Shown: positions 11,995 through 25,187, counted from the first letter of the stretch. The stretch is 64,000 nt of DNA from Zygaena filipendulae (GCA_907165275.2 OU015652.1:6835001-6899000), one strand, 5' to 3'. Notes: a model not told the origin generated them from the letters alone. Numbers and translations: made by a program.

Positions 11995-14900
11995 ATGGCA
12001 GCGGATCGTGAGATAGCAGCTGAAGATAGCATTAGAGTCGTGTGCCGATTTCGACCACTCAATGACTCTGAAGAAAAAGCAGGTTCTAAATTTATTGTGA
12101 AATTTCCTTCAGGGTCCGACGACAATTGTATTTCTATAGGGGTAAGTTACAACAAAGACAATTATTTATTTAGGTATGTCTTCAATCATCGCCCTAATTT
12201 AGATCGTGATGATGACTAATAGTTATTACGACTGGCTTACCCACCTGCTACAAAATAGCCTTTCTTTTCTATTCCGCTCCGGTGATTATGATTACGATCA
12301 CGAATTTTTTATGATAGGGATATAAAATAGGTACTTCTTTTGCGTATGTTTTCTCAAAAATCAATAAAATTCTTGGTTTTTCGACCTTGACCAATCTATT
12401 GTCTTGTTGTTAGAACAGAAAAAATATTGTTTACCTACATTTCTGTTTTACAATAGTTGAATATTGATAATTCGGATTTTCCCCTTCAATGGAATTGTCA
12501 CCTGTGTAATTTTTTTAAAGAGATGCAAGCCACTAAATGTATTTAATAATTGTTTTTTTCTTGAAGTTTAATCCCTGATTCATTAAATGTAGTAGGTATA
12601 TGTGTGTGTGATAACAGCAATTATGATTTAAAAAAAGTTAAAAATATCTAAAAAATATAATTATTTATGAAACCATTTTCATTTTGTAAAATCTCCTACT
12701 TGTAACTTGGTCAACTCAACTTATTGCCAACTAATAAAAGTACACTTTAGGTAGCAAAGGGTGGTTTTATTACATACAAGTAATTTCTTCAAGGCCACAA
12801 CTAACAAAACTGATCTTTGAAGAAATACTGGGTGTCATATTAATATTGATGTATAACAGCCTATTTTAATCATGCCCCAATAAACAATTATTGAATAGCT
12901 ATCATAGAACACTTAACTTTTTTCTCTAATTCTTAAACATTCTTTTTGCCCTCTACCCTTCTTCCGTATGGAATTTTAAAATTAAAGGAGGTATTTCCGG
13001 GCTTTTTCAGTATTGTAACAGGGAGTAACTTAATTTGTAGACAATGAGAGAACAGTGAACTTTGTTATCCTGTCATTGACTTAATTAGGCAGATACTATG
13101 ATTTTTAGTATTCATAAATGATTTTTATTTCATATTTTATTATTTTACTATTTTTAACAATCTTATTATTTAATTGTTAGTTGTTACCATTTTATATTGT
13201 GAATTTAGAATTTTATTAGGTACATGCGTTTTTATTTTATTATTAGTTATAACTATATTTTCCAGTTAGTAAATTATGATGTCACTAATGTTTGTATGTT
13301 GATTCACTATGAGAAATGAGATATTGTAAGAATTGATTCAATTCTGTGTATAAAATTTATTATTGGAAATATATATTTGGTTTGTTTGACATTCTCAAAC
13401 CACTGGTTTCCACTGGTGGAAATTTGTAAATGCATTGTGACTTTCACAAATATTTCAGTTGTTACATTGAGACTGATGTGTAGAGTGTTATGAAATTTTT
13501 ATTTAAAACAAAACAAAACTCATTAGCTAATTGTAATTTTTTTGTAACACCAAATTGAATTATAATTCTGTAATCAGGGATTCGCAAATATGTAGTTATG
13601 AATTATACTTTTATAGCAGAAAATTAAAACTATCTATTTTATTGTTACAACAAATATTTAATTATAATTTCAGGGTAAAGTGTATTTGTTTGACAAAGTT
13701 TTTAAACCAAATGCTACCCAAGAGAAAGTTTACAATGAGGCTGCAAAGAGTATTGTTTCTGATGTATTGGCTGGGTATAACGGCACCATTTTTGCATATG
13801 GACAAACTAGTTCAGGGAAAACACATACAATGGAAGGTGTCATAGGTATATAATAGAATAAAATAAAAAAGTTGTTTTTTTTTTATAACACAGAATATAT
13901 TAATTTTTTTTTTTCAATCTTTCAGGTGATCCAGGGAAACAGGGTATAATTCCACGGATAGTCAATGATATTTTCAATCACATCTATGCTATGGAGGAAA
14001 ACCTTGAGTTTCACATTAAAGTCTCTTATTTTGAAATCTACATGGACAAAATTAGGGACTTGCTTGATGGTAATAAAAGAAAACTTTATAAAAATCTTTT
14101 TGCTATACTTACCATGTTTGTTAGATAATAATATGGTTTGAAATAATGTTGTCTACTTCTTCAGTTTCAAAGGTAAACCTCAGTGTTCATGAAGACAAGA
14201 ACAGAGTTCCATTTGTGAAAGGTGCTACTGAAAGATTTGTGTCAAGTCCTGAGGAAGTGTTTGAGGTCATAGAAGAGGGGAAATCAAATCGGCATATCGC
14301 TGTTACCAGTATGTATTTATTTTAATATTATTATTACAGTCGATTATATTAATATCTACATTTTTGTTGTTTGGCTAAATGTTAATTTTTATTTCAGACA
14401 TGAATGAACACTCATCCAGGTCTCATTCAGTCTTCCTCATAAATGTAAAACAGGAGAACTTAGAGAATCAAAAAAAACTGTCAGGAAAGTTGTATCTTGT
14501 GGACTTGGCTGGTTCGGAAAAGGTCTGAAGTTTACTGAAAGAATGATATGTTTGAAATTATCATTGAGCCCTGTTTCTTATAAAAACTATTTAAATGACA
14601 ATTTTGTATGCTTCTTCTCTTTGTAACATTATAATATAGTATAGAGATAACCAATTGATTAAATTAACTTGCATTTATAAAGGTTACCCCACAATGAAAC
14701 TTCTATTTATCTTGATAGGTATCTAAAACTGGTGCTGAAGGCACTGTCCTTGACGAAGCCAAAAACATCAACAAATCACTCTCGGCCCTGGGTAATGTTA
14801 TTTCGGCACTAGCAGATGGAAACAAATCGCACATCCCTTACAGAGATTCAAAACTGACTCGTATTTTACAAGAATCACTTGGTGGTAATGCGAGAACCAC

Positions 14901-17900
14901 CATTGTTATTTGTTGTTCACCGGCTTCATTCAATGAAAGCGAAACTAAGAGTACACTCGACTTCGGAAAACGGTATTTAACTATCTAATTACTACACAAT
15001 GATTGTAACTTCTGTAGACTGTTATAACATTGATTGCTTTTTATCGTAGTGCTAAAACCGTCAAGAACGTTGTATGTGTTAATGAGGAGCTTACTGCCGA
15101 AGAATGGAAGCGTCGTTACGAACGAGAAAAAGAGAAGGTGGCTAGGCTGAAAGGCAAGGTAAAGCCACAGATATCATATTATTATTATTACTATCTTATA
15201 TTATTTACTTTATTATAATTCTTATGTAGTTTTTAAGGTTCTCTAGGGTTTGAAGGACCACATCGTGTCTGTCCAGACCCTTTTTCTCAGGAACGCGTGA
15301 CAGTATCAATTTGAAAGTAATATCAAATATTCGAATTTGCAATTTCTTTGAGCTGTAGAAAATAAAACCTCTAAGTCCAAGCAATCAAAAGATACAGCCG
15401 TTAACGACGCAAATTTGGACATTCAAAATTCATAATATTTATTATGTTATAAATAACACAAGGGAATCAAAATCGATGTAATGGGGTACTTCCGTTGACC
15501 TAGAATGATGAAATTTGGCGAGAAGCAATATCTTACAGTACAAGTAAAGGGACAAATCGAAAATCGTAAATTTGTAGTTATATCACAATTTTTTTATTAT
15601 AGCTAAGTATAAGTTTCTGTGATACCCTTGGTGCGCGAGTCCTACTCGCACTTGGCGGATATCTTCTTATCTGAGGGCCTGTCTAATTTAATAACTGTAC
15701 TGTAATGTGCGTCAGGTAGAGAAGTTGGAAGCGGAGGTTAACCGCTGGCGCTGCGGCGAGACGGTGCGACCCGAGGAGCAGGTCAACCTGCAGGAGATTG
15801 AGGCGGTCACACCGGTCACCTCATTCATTGAGGAGAAGCCGCCCGTTCCGGTCAGTATTGATGCTACACTGCTTTCTTTTTAGTTGCCTGTTACATTGAA
15901 GATAATAAGAGGTTAAGGATGGTTATAATATTGTTGTAGGAATGGCACCTTATATTGCTGGTCATGGTGACTGTAAATTAAAAGGTTGTTCATTTACTAT
16001 TATTATTATTTATGGCTCTCACATGCGACATATTCCGACTTTCCTATTCAAACTGGATTTCCTGGATTCGAATTGGAGCTGATGAGAAATTTCAACTATG
16101 ATTGTTATTTTTTGACCAGGTTCCGGTGGCTGTGTCGAATGTTGTTGACGACGCGGCGTTGCCAGGCAAACTGGAGGCGCTGTACCAGCAGCTCGACGAC
16201 AAGGACGAGGAAATCAACCAGCAGTCGCAGCTGGTCGAGAAGCTCAAGGATCAGATGATGGAGCAAGAGGAACTCATCGCTTGCACCAGGTTACATACAA
16301 TCTTTCAATTTTGTAGCACATGTTTAATTTTTCTACATATTTAAGAGACTTTATTTTAGTTGTATACCTATCTAGACGCGGGGGGAACCGACTCTGACAA
16401 ACAACGCGCAGCACAAACTACTAGGTCTAGGGAAGTTTCTTTTTTGATAATACTGGTTTTTGTACCATTTTTCTATTCCTAAAGGGGTAAAACAGACGAA
16501 ACACGAATGAAACCTCGCAATGACTGGTGGACAGTAATGTTGTTGGTCATAGTGAATAAGGGCCCTGTTCCCCACGGTGTAAGGATTATCATTAGAGATT
16601 CTATCTCATTGTTAGTATGTGGTGTCAATGTACGTTTATATTTGGTAGACGCGACTACGAGTCGCTGCAGGGCGACATGAACCGCATCCAGCAGGAGAAC
16701 GAGGCCGCCAAGGAGGAGGTGAAGGAGGTGCTGCAGGCGCTGGAGGAGCTCGCCGTCAACTACGACCAGAAGTCGCAGGAGGTGGACAGCAAGAGCCGCG
16801 AGTGCGACCAGCTCGCTGAGGAGCTGCAAACTAAACAGGTAACCGGCTGGTCATGTTGCCGGCCCGACGCGACGCGACTGCCATACTGACGATGAACAGA
16901 CAAGCCTCCGCCTGCAGTGCTATTTGCATAACTATACCACCCCATAGATACTAAGTTGTTTTTATCTTTTATTTATCATATAGCCATGGAAGCTAGTCCC
17001 CATAGCTATAAGATGTTTTAGTATTTGACACTACTTTAATTTCAAGTTCTAATTTTTTTTGTTTATATCTTTTTACAAAGTTACAAAACTAGTAGGTAAA
17101 TATCTTGAGTAACAATAAAATAAATATTCATAATAACCAGTGTTACATGCACATTAAATATTATTATACTCGAAAACGTGAAGAAGATTACATTTTAGGT
17201 CATTGTTTCTCAGCTTTTTTTAGTGTCCTTAGGATCAAAAAATTAAGTAACACCCCTTGGCACCTTTAGCCTACCTCCATATGTAAATAATTTAAAATAT
17301 ATTCAATTTCTTTTCGTGTGTGGATCTTTATTTGGACAGATTGACTGTCTGATACCAATATGCGAATCACTTTATATTGTTGGAGAATAACGCACTGTTT
17401 AGCCTAGGCCGTCATGGTCATAGGGAGTAAGGGCCCAGGAACGAGCTTGGTGGCCGATGTGATATATTAAACTTGTGTTGCTAGAGCGCCCTGGCCACCG
17501 CGACGGCGGAGCTGCAGCAGCTGCGCGACATGTCCGCGCACCAGCGCAAGCGTATCGCCGAGCTGCTGGCGAACCTGTTGCGCGACCTGGCGGAGATCGG
17601 CGCCGCGGTCGGCGGCTCCGAGCTCGACTTCAAGCTGAACGTGGACACGGTCGGCAAGCTCGAGGAGGAGTTCACCGTAGCGCGGCTGCACATCAGCAAG
17701 ATGAAGAGCGAGGTCAAGAACATCGTGCAGCGCTGCCACTCGCTAGAGACCGCCAACATCGACGCCAACCAAAAGGTTTGTTAGAACTACGCAGTGAACA
17801 AGTTTTACTAAGGATGATAAAAAAAACGCTAGTATACCATAACTTTCAAGACCCTCACAGAGGTGAAACTTATAAAAAATCATATCTTCTAAAATATTTC

Positions 17901-20900
17901 ATTAAAATCGATACATAACATAAAGTAAATACTAATTTTGATTATAAATTTGCAGTATTGACACAGAGTATAAAAGTTTAATTGAATGTTTGTCTGTCAG
18001 TCCTCTGTGTGCTAGTATGCCATTGTTCGATTTAACTAAATAATTAATGCAAAAACAATTTTTGCCGTTAAATTAATTGTTTGTGGTGCACGCGCCGGGT
18101 GAAGGTTCTAATAAAAAACATTGCATTTCTAAACAAAATCGTAGATTTTGTAGTTGTAGAAACGTTGTATAGAGTACTAGGCGAATATAATGATTGTGAT
18201 GAATCAGATCGACGAGTACGAGCGTTCGCTCGGCGAGTGCCGGCTGCTGATATCGCAGCACGAGGCGCGCTGCGCGTCGCTCGCCGAGTCCATGCGCGAG
18301 GCGGAGAACAAGAAGCGGCAGCTCGAGGAGGCGGCCGACGCGCTGCGCGAGGAGTGCGCGCGCCTGCAGGTGACGCACACGCACGCACGCACGCACTTAC
18401 ACGCACGCACACTCATACGCACTGGCCACGGATATGTGAGATTTTGCAGCAGACAACTTCTGTATTTTTTTACCTATTTTCCGAAGATTTGTTCTTAAAA
18501 ATATATTGATAAATTTGTAGATCGCTAGGGCGTTCATGTAATATTTAAATTTAAGAATCCTCATCTACAAGTTTTTCTTGTGGTTATTAAAAAGTGTATG
18601 TCCACATATATTAAAGTGCTCGACCCAACAGAGTCATCATAATATCATCTTTAATTATACATATAGTATGTACGTAGATTCATAAATTCCGGGATAAAAA
18701 ATACCCTATGTCCTTTTCTGTACCCCTGACAAAGTGTATGGAAAATTTCACAATGATCGGTTGAGTATTTAAAGCGTGTAAAGTGTAAATGTAATAAAAA
18801 AACTCACATTTTGGTTTATAATAATAGTTAGGACTTGGATGTATTGATTGTGATCAATGAATATATAAAAATACTAGCTGTCCCCCGCGATTTCATCTGC
18901 GGTAATTTCGGAGTTCCCGCGGAGGTTGCGGGAAAAAGTACTCTATGTCCTTCAGTTCCCACGGGAACTCCGGAATTAATGCGAGAAACAGCTTATCACC
19001 GTAAACTACAGCACTTTTTTCTCGGAATTCCCGCGGGAACTCTGAAATTACCGCGGATGAAATCGCGGGGGACAGCTAGTATTATATAAAGAAGCGCCAT
19101 ACCCCGCGAAAATGATCTTGATAAAGACCGAGGAAAGTTTGATACTGTATGTAGAATCTATGTGACAATAGGGTACTTGCATGAATTTTTTTTTCAGTCT
19201 ATTTTAAAGATATATGGCAAGCAAGAAAAAGAAAAAAAAATATGCATAAATTAATTAAATAGAGCGTTTCAAAGTTCCTATTTTAGACCTTACCGCCGAA
19301 ACGCGGAATGACGTCACTAGTTCAAAATTACGCCTCATTAATCTATGATAGAAATGTCACTGTCGTATTGACAGGGTCATGTGACACTGACAGACAGATA
19401 ACTTCAATATCCAAAAGCGAAATTAAGGTTGAACTGAGTCGATTTACTTCCAAAAGTTTCAGTAAAGAATCGAAATGCATCTTACCGATGCATTTTAAAG
19501 TAAAAAACTTCAGAAAATGGAAAATATGCGTTGACTGTATGCACTTAGTTACTTTTGCCTTCTCTGAAAGAGGTAAATGTTTCCTAAAAAATAAAAGTGT
19601 CGTCATGTGTCAAGCTTGGCTGTGATTGGTGTTTCGTTGCAATGTCCCGTTTCACAAAATTAAAAGTTGAATATTTTGGAAAGTATTGAAAAATTTTTAG
19701 TAAATCTTTCACGATAACGCTTTTCTAAGGCTCTATTTTTGAAATATTGACACAATTTCTTATTATAAACTTTATGCAAGTACCCTATTATTCACTGACA
19801 GTTACTGTCAGCTCGCTGTCAACGTTACGATACGCACACACGCACAACACGTGTACACGTGTACAAGCCGGCCATCTTTACTTGTGGGAAAGTACCCACT
19901 TGGATCAGTTCATTTGTGTAGAGTGTCACCGGGCTGGTGTGATGTTGTATACATGTTTGTGTTGTGTACGTGCCGGCAGGCGGCGGAGCGCGTGCAGCTG
20001 GCGGCGGCGGAGCAGCGCGCCGACTCGCAGGTGCGCGGCGCGCTCGAGGCGCAGCTGGAGCAGCTGCGCGCGGCACACGCCACGCAGCTGGCGGCGCTGC
20101 GCGACGAGCTCGCCGCCGTGCTGCGGCAACACCAGGAGCTCAAGGAGTTAGTATCCACCGCCGCCGGTGTAGCTGGCCGGAAAATTTACTAATTTATTTT
20201 CTACTAGCTGTCCCCCACGGTTTCACCACCGGTGATTTCGGAGTTCCCGCGACAACGTGTATGAAAATTTTATGATGATTGGTCCAGCCGTTCTCGCGTG
20301 ATACCGTGACCAAGGGAAGCAGGCATTCGTTTTTATATACGTACTAGCTGCCCCCCGCGATTTCATCCGCGGTAATTTCGGAGTTCCTTCGGAAATTCCG
20401 GGATAAAAACTATCCTATCTTTTAAGTTGGGCCAAATACAACATAGTGAAGAAATTTCATCACGATTGATTCATTAGTTTCGGAGTCCATCGCGGACAAA
20501 CAACGTGACACGTGATTTATATATATTAAGATATTATAGGATCGAATCGAAAAAAACTCATTTAAGTTTTATGAATTCTCTATAACTTTATGTTGCGTGT
20601 CTTAGATTTCCTTGTACCTATTTATAGCTACTAACCGGTGCCGCCTCAATGCATTTATCAATGCACACTTGACGGTAATTGCAACACAATAGTTCTTTGA
20701 TAACAAACACTATTGATTAGAGATGCAGATTAGATTGACTGATTGATTGTTTGATTAAGTGTAATGTTATAATTATTTATTACTGCGCCATACTGCAGTC
20801 TACTCTATTTCCACTCAGCCCCGACTACAGCTGAACGATTGCTTCCCCCTAATATTATAATTGACAAACTGCCTAACACGGCCGCCCTCGGTCCGCAGCT

Positions 20901-23900
20901 CGTACCAGGAGCTGACGCTGGCGCGCCAGCAGCTGCAGGACGACTACGAGAAGCTGAAGCGCGAGGAGGCCGACAAGTCGGCGAAACTCAAGGAGCTAAT
21001 GTTAGTGTCCCGCTCGCCGCGCCGCCCGCGACATCTCGACAAGGCCGCGAAAGAGTTCGCCAACCAACAGGCGCTGTTGAAAGACGACAGCGATGACCTA
21101 TGGGACTATATCACGTCCCCAAAAAAAGAGAAACAAGCCTTCGAATGGGGAAAGGGCCTGAAAACAGAAAAATCTAAGGAAAAGTCACTCTCGGCCAGTC
21201 CCAAGTCCCCGGTCCCCCGACACTCCTGCAACATACATCCCCTCCAGTTGCATATACTCATATCGGTCACTATGATCCTCCTCACCCATCGCTATCCTCA
21301 AATAGTTGTTTTGGTTTAAGCTTTTCACTCGTATTTTGTGATAATTTTGATCGACATGGATCTCTTTATACATTTATTTAACAGTGCTCTACGGTCACAG
21401 TGCCTTTTATATTTACTTTGTTGAAACTGTTTTATAAAATCATTGACAATATTAAATTGAAAACTACTAGTATGTGTGAAGTAGATCCATGACACGTACA
21501 ACTAATCGTGCCATCAAAGTTGATTAGCTTATGTAATACGAACATAGAAATTTTTAAATTAATTCTATAAAGTGAAAGTGGTTATGTCACACTATATGTT
21601 TTATGACATAAACTGGATGATAACCATTATATATTACGACTCACGTTCATGGTCCATGTGTTTAATGCATGCGCGAACACATTATAATATTATCTCTTGA
21701 ATTACATAAGCTAAGCCATTTTACTAGTCATCATACTAATATTTTACTTTGCTACGATCAGATGTTTCTTATATTATGTTTTTCATAATAACTCCGCTTT
21801 GCTTGGATAACAGACGCTAGTCAATGAAGCATTTGTACAAAGAATGAAAAATACTGCTTTTAATAATTTTTTAACCATTATTCATTTTTTATTTACATTA
21901 TTTATTTACGACATGTAGTAAGCGCATGTACAGTATTACAATAGTTTATGTAATTTTTAATTATTGTAGGTTTCTCTTTAAAATAAGCAAGGAAAAACCT
22001 TGTTATGTTGGGTTTTACACTGCCTTGTCGATAGTTAGTCATTTATATTTTCTAGTCGGCGTAATATTTAATACATAAAATGATATTTGAGGTATTTTTT
22101 AAAAAGAAAAATGCGGCTATCATCTGCTCAAATAATAAAGATACTATTTTGCTATATATAATATAAACGTAAAATTACCAGCACAAAGTAACAAAAATTT
22201 AAGGACACTAAAGAAAACTTCCTAAAATTTTTAATGTTAAGTTTGCAAATTACATATTTCTATGTATATATTGTTGTAAATAAAAATGTTATCTTGTGTA
22301 CAAATAACAATTTGTACAGAAAAGAACTGTACTTACAAGTATTTTTATCAGAAATATTTTTCTATTCAACATTCGATAAGTAATATTTTGATTCTAATGA
22401 AATATAAAATCTTGATTCACATATGAAATTCCAACTATAAGACTTGTGTGGCATAGTTTTCTAGCATTTATTCTGTATGGTATATAGCTGTTCTTGCGTA
22501 AGTAAAATAACTTAATGTTTAGTATATGATAGAAAAATTAATAAAAATAGAGCAATACGGAACCATTTAGTAATAAACTTAGTACAAGATTTAGTAGAAC
22601 GTAGTAGTTTTATATTGCATTTGAGTATGGAACCAAATCGTAAACTAATTCATTCCATTTATGGCATTTACTAGTTGTTTCACGCTCTGTACGAACATTT
22701 GGGCTTGAAATTGCATCATAACAATATCTTATCCTTGACGATTCACTCCTCATTTATCTGTCCAAGTATATGAGTGTTTGTTTGCAGCTCGATGTGTCCC
22801 ACGCGTCCCACCACGTCCCTAGCTGCGTGCACTCGACATGCCGAAGAGTGATTGTCGTTATAAATGACCATAATAGAACGTGTATAGCTCGTTGACAATT
22901 TACTAATTCCATATGATGAGCTATCAATACACTCCTCTAATGTGGTCATAAATATTAGGCCCTTTTCAAGTCTTAAATATAAAACAGACTTGTAGTAATG
23001 CTTTTATAACGTGTATTTGTAGTTACCTAGTGATTAATACCCACCAAAGATGTTTCAAGTCGATATCAGTAAAACGTAGCGCGTAGTGCAAGGTCGTGTT
23101 ATGCCTTCCGCTTTTTTTAATTTTGAGTTGTCATTTTATTCCGCACGTGTCCCATTCATATTCATTCTGCCGGGGGTTGGCATTTTCCGTATTCGGCCTA
23201 CAAATTATTGCGGAGCGGCGATGTATATGGATGGGTGCGTGTCGGCAGTCGAGTAGAGTCAGTCGCACGTCCGCTTTCAGGTAAATCTAGGCTACCATCT
23301 TCACTTGTACGTGCATCTTGCGACATCGGCGGTAACTTTTGTTTCCTTTTGTGCAGTCAAAGCGTGGAACGGCGCGAGCAAGCGCGGGCCGACCTCAAGG
23401 GCTTGGAGGACACTGTGGCGAAGGAGCTGCAGACTCTGCACAACTTGCGCAAACTGTTCGTGCAGGACTTGCAGGCGAGCATACATTTCGATTATATCGA
23501 AGAAAATATTAAATTTAAATTCGCTGACGTTACTTTTATCATGTCTGTTCTCAGGCTAGAATCAAAAAGTCCACCAACTCGGAGGAGGGCGCCGAAGAAG
23601 AGGGCGGCTCGCTCGCGCAGAAGCAAAAGATCTCGTTCCTGGAGAACAACCTGGAGCAGCTGACCAAGGTGCACAAGCAGCTGGTGCGCGACAACGCGGA
23701 CCTGCGCTGCGAGCTGCCCAAGCTCGAGAAGCGCCTGCGCGCCACCATGGAGCGGGTCAAAGCGCTCGAGACCGCCCTCAAGGTATTTCTATTATCCACA
23801 AATATACAATCGCCAACCTAGTCCGAATATTAGTAATAATTGCATATCTATGTTATCCAATTCCCATTCAGGTGAGACAGCATTTGAACTTCTACTTCTT

Positions 23901-25187
23901 GGGTTTATTCACAGTCGCTGTCTCTGTAGCGCCCGGTACAAAATGCATTTGCTGGTACTATTATTATTGAAAACATTGCTATTGGCAGAGTTATTAATAA
24001 CTAGCTGTTCTCCGCGGTTTCCCCCGTGTTAATTTTAGAGATCCCGCGGGAATCCTGGTATAGAAGTACCCTATATCCTTTTTTGTACAACGTTCTGACA
24101 ACGTATAGTAATCAAAATTTAATGCAGTTTCACCCGCGTTAATTTCAGAGTTCCCACGGGAATTCCGGGATAAAAGGGTCCTTTTTTGTACCCGTGACAA
24201 CATAATAGGGATGTTGACTACTATTGAAAATCAAAATTCTAATTAGTCCGTCAGTTAGAAAATAAAAAAAACAATAGACACGTATTTTTTGCTTTTTTAA
24301 ATAAATTAAAATATACAGAGATAAAGCGCACTAAAGTTTAGGATGAGGAGGTCGTGACGTCACTAACCGCAAAACCGCCATGCAAATTGTCAGAATAGTG
24401 ACGTCACGCGAAATTTCAACTCAATATATCGCCGTTATTTTTTTATTACGCAAAAAAAGAAAAAAATACGTGTCCAATATTTTTTAATAATCTACAAGAC
24501 GGACTAAAAAATAAAATTAGTCAACATGCCCATTATATGCAAAATTTCGTGATTTCGCAATTATAATAATTTATTATTGGGGATGGAAGCTTCTATTGAA
24601 GAAAAAGAAGACTTATTATCTACAACAAATAACGCCTTAGGACATAAATCACATTTCGTCGTGTATACGATGCGAGTGCTAGTAGGGTGGATGAATATTT
24701 TAAAATATGTGTGTAACGAAATTATTACACAGAATGACAATATTTTTCTCTCACAGGAAGCAAAGGAAGGCGCCATGCGAGACCGCAAGCGGTACCAGTT
24801 TGAGGTGGACAGAATCAAGGAAGCGGTGCGCGCCAAGAATCTCGCCCGAAGGGGCCCACAGGCGCAAATTGGTGAGATGAGAGTTTTTGTGGACATTGTG
24901 ACTGCCGACCACGGATCCGTGTTGTTATTATTTATTAAAGTCGTTCATAAACGATTACCTACTCATAAATCGGCATTGTTTTTCAGCGAAACCTATCCGG
25001 GCGGGCGGCGGCCACCTAGTGGGCGGCGGCGCGCCGGGAGTCGTGCGGCCCGCGCCCGCGCAAGACATCAAGCGCAAATCCATCGTGGTGGGAGGACGAG
25101 GTGCGTCACTAGCTAAATAAACTAGTTCTTCTTTATTATATTTATCATAATATTTATATATCGCTTCCTTTCACAGATGAGAGTTGA
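11995..25187 (+). CDS. Khc: kinesin-1 heavy chain (conventional kinesin)
   Basis: ATP-driven plus-end motor that carries vesicles and mRNPs along microtubules. I read 18 coding exons: 11995-12141, 13674-13845, 13926-14069, 14165-14308, 14398-14522, 14719-14972, 15050-15158, 15716-15850, 16120-16289, 16649-16838, 17485-17775, 18208-18369, 19980-20146, 20899-21000, 23357-23474, 23555-23782, 24757-24871 and 24987-25120 (stop TAA). All phases agree and the total is about 968 aa, close to the fly protein. The motor domain (about 1-340) shows P-loop GQTSSGKT, switch [10 protein letters not shown] and switch [10 protein letters not shown]; then come the neck, a long coiled coil, the light-chain-binding segment [16 protein letters not shown] and the autoinhibitory tail AQIAKPIR. 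Exons 8-18 are much richer in G/C-ending codons than exons 1-7. The intron after exon 15 starts with GC. A different C-terminal tip by splicing 25100 to 25177 (stop 25187) is possible. Confidence 0.95.
15240..15665 (+). repeat. degenerate repeat ending in GCGCGAGTCCTACTCGCACTTGGC
   Basis: Its right end is a diverged copy of the GCGCGAGTCCGACTCGCACTTGGCC end of the repeat at 55281-55707. The body is AT-rich and non-coding. It lies in Khc intron 7. Confidence 0.5.
18370..18420 (+). repeat. (CACG)n/(CA)n-type simple repeat
   Basis: A degenerate run of CACG and CACA units that starts directly at the splice donor of Khc exon 12. Confidence 0.8.
18674..18790 (-). repeat. Helitron-like element fragment
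   Basis: It contains ATTCCGGGATAAAAAATACC, then CTATGTCCTTTTCTGTACCCC and a GATCGGTTGAGTA block, the middle of the family in reverse orientation. Ends are lost. Khc intron 12. Confidence 0.5.
18873..19079. mobile_element. two Helitron-like ends in head-to-head orientation
   Basis: It begins CTAGCTGTCCCCCGCGATTTC and ends GAAATCGCGGGGGACAGCTAG, so two 3' ends point outward around about 165 bases made of family sequence. It could be two insertions or an inverted dimer. Khc intron 12. Confidence 0.6.
19169..19787 (+). mobile_element. TAGGGTACTTGCATGAA-family DNA element, copy 2
   Basis: About 619 bases with inverted TAGGGTACTTGCATGAA/TTATGCAAGTACCCTA ends and two near-TGACGTCA sites. An ORF of about 100 codons (19308-19625) corresponds to those in copies 1 and 3. 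Khc intron 12. Confidence 0.7.
20204..20535 (-). mobile_element. two adjacent Helitron-like copies
   Basis: One copy begins at 20204 (CTAGCTGTCCCCCACGGTTT) and a second at 20345 (CTAGCTGCCCCCCGCGATTT). The second is the subfamily with GTTTGTCCGCGATGGACTCC and CACGTG read on the minus strand. Both are reversed relative to Khc and lie in intron 13. Confidence 0.6.
20899..21319 (+). CDS. Khc: alternative terminal exon of kinesin heavy chain
   Basis: Exon 14 has a usable donor at 21001 (AAT|GTTAGT), but the frame stays open past it for 106 more codons to a TAA at 21317-21319. The extension is rich in G/C-ending codons, unlike the AT-rich introns around it, and encodes a plausible charged tail ([36 protein letters not shown], a Lys/Ser-rich run). 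Using it would give a protein of about 876 aa with the motor and most of the stalk but without the light-chain-binding heptads and the AKPIR tail. The last 35 residues or so look less convincing. Poly(A) signals follow. This is inference from reading frame and composition only. Confidence 0.55.
21320..23356 (+). other. Khc intron 14, possible 3' UTR of the short isoform
   Basis: Unlike most introns here, 21320-22740 shows no recognisable repeat. It carries ATTAAA at 21451 and AATAAA at 22279 and 22540, as expected for a long 3' UTR with several poly(A) choices. The remainder to 23356 is intronic, with no exon seen. Confidence 0.4.
22279..22284 (+). terminator. candidate poly(A) signal AATAAA
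   Basis: AATAAA followed within about 25 bases by a TG-rich stretch. It would end the short kinesin transcript. Confidence 0.35.
24001..24205 (-). mobile_element. Helitron-like element, reversed
   Basis: It starts CTAGCTGTTCTCCGCGGTTT and contains two tandem CCCGCGTTAATTT / TCCCGCGGGAATTCC-type blocks. It abuts the MITE at 24206. Khc intron 16. Confidence 0.55.
24206..24535 (-). mobile_element. MITE of the AGTCCGTC family, copy C
   Basis: It runs from AATTCTAATTAGTCCGTCAG to CAAGACGGACTAAAAA with both TGACGTCA sites intact. Khc intron 16, reversed relative to copy A. Confidence 0.7.

Noticed and set aside
21185..21373. Minus-strand open frame of about 60 codons over the end of the alternative kinesin exon
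   Set aside because: It looks protein-like but mirrors a GC-biased plus-strand frame and has no family signature or promoter; most likely the shadow of the plus-strand coding.
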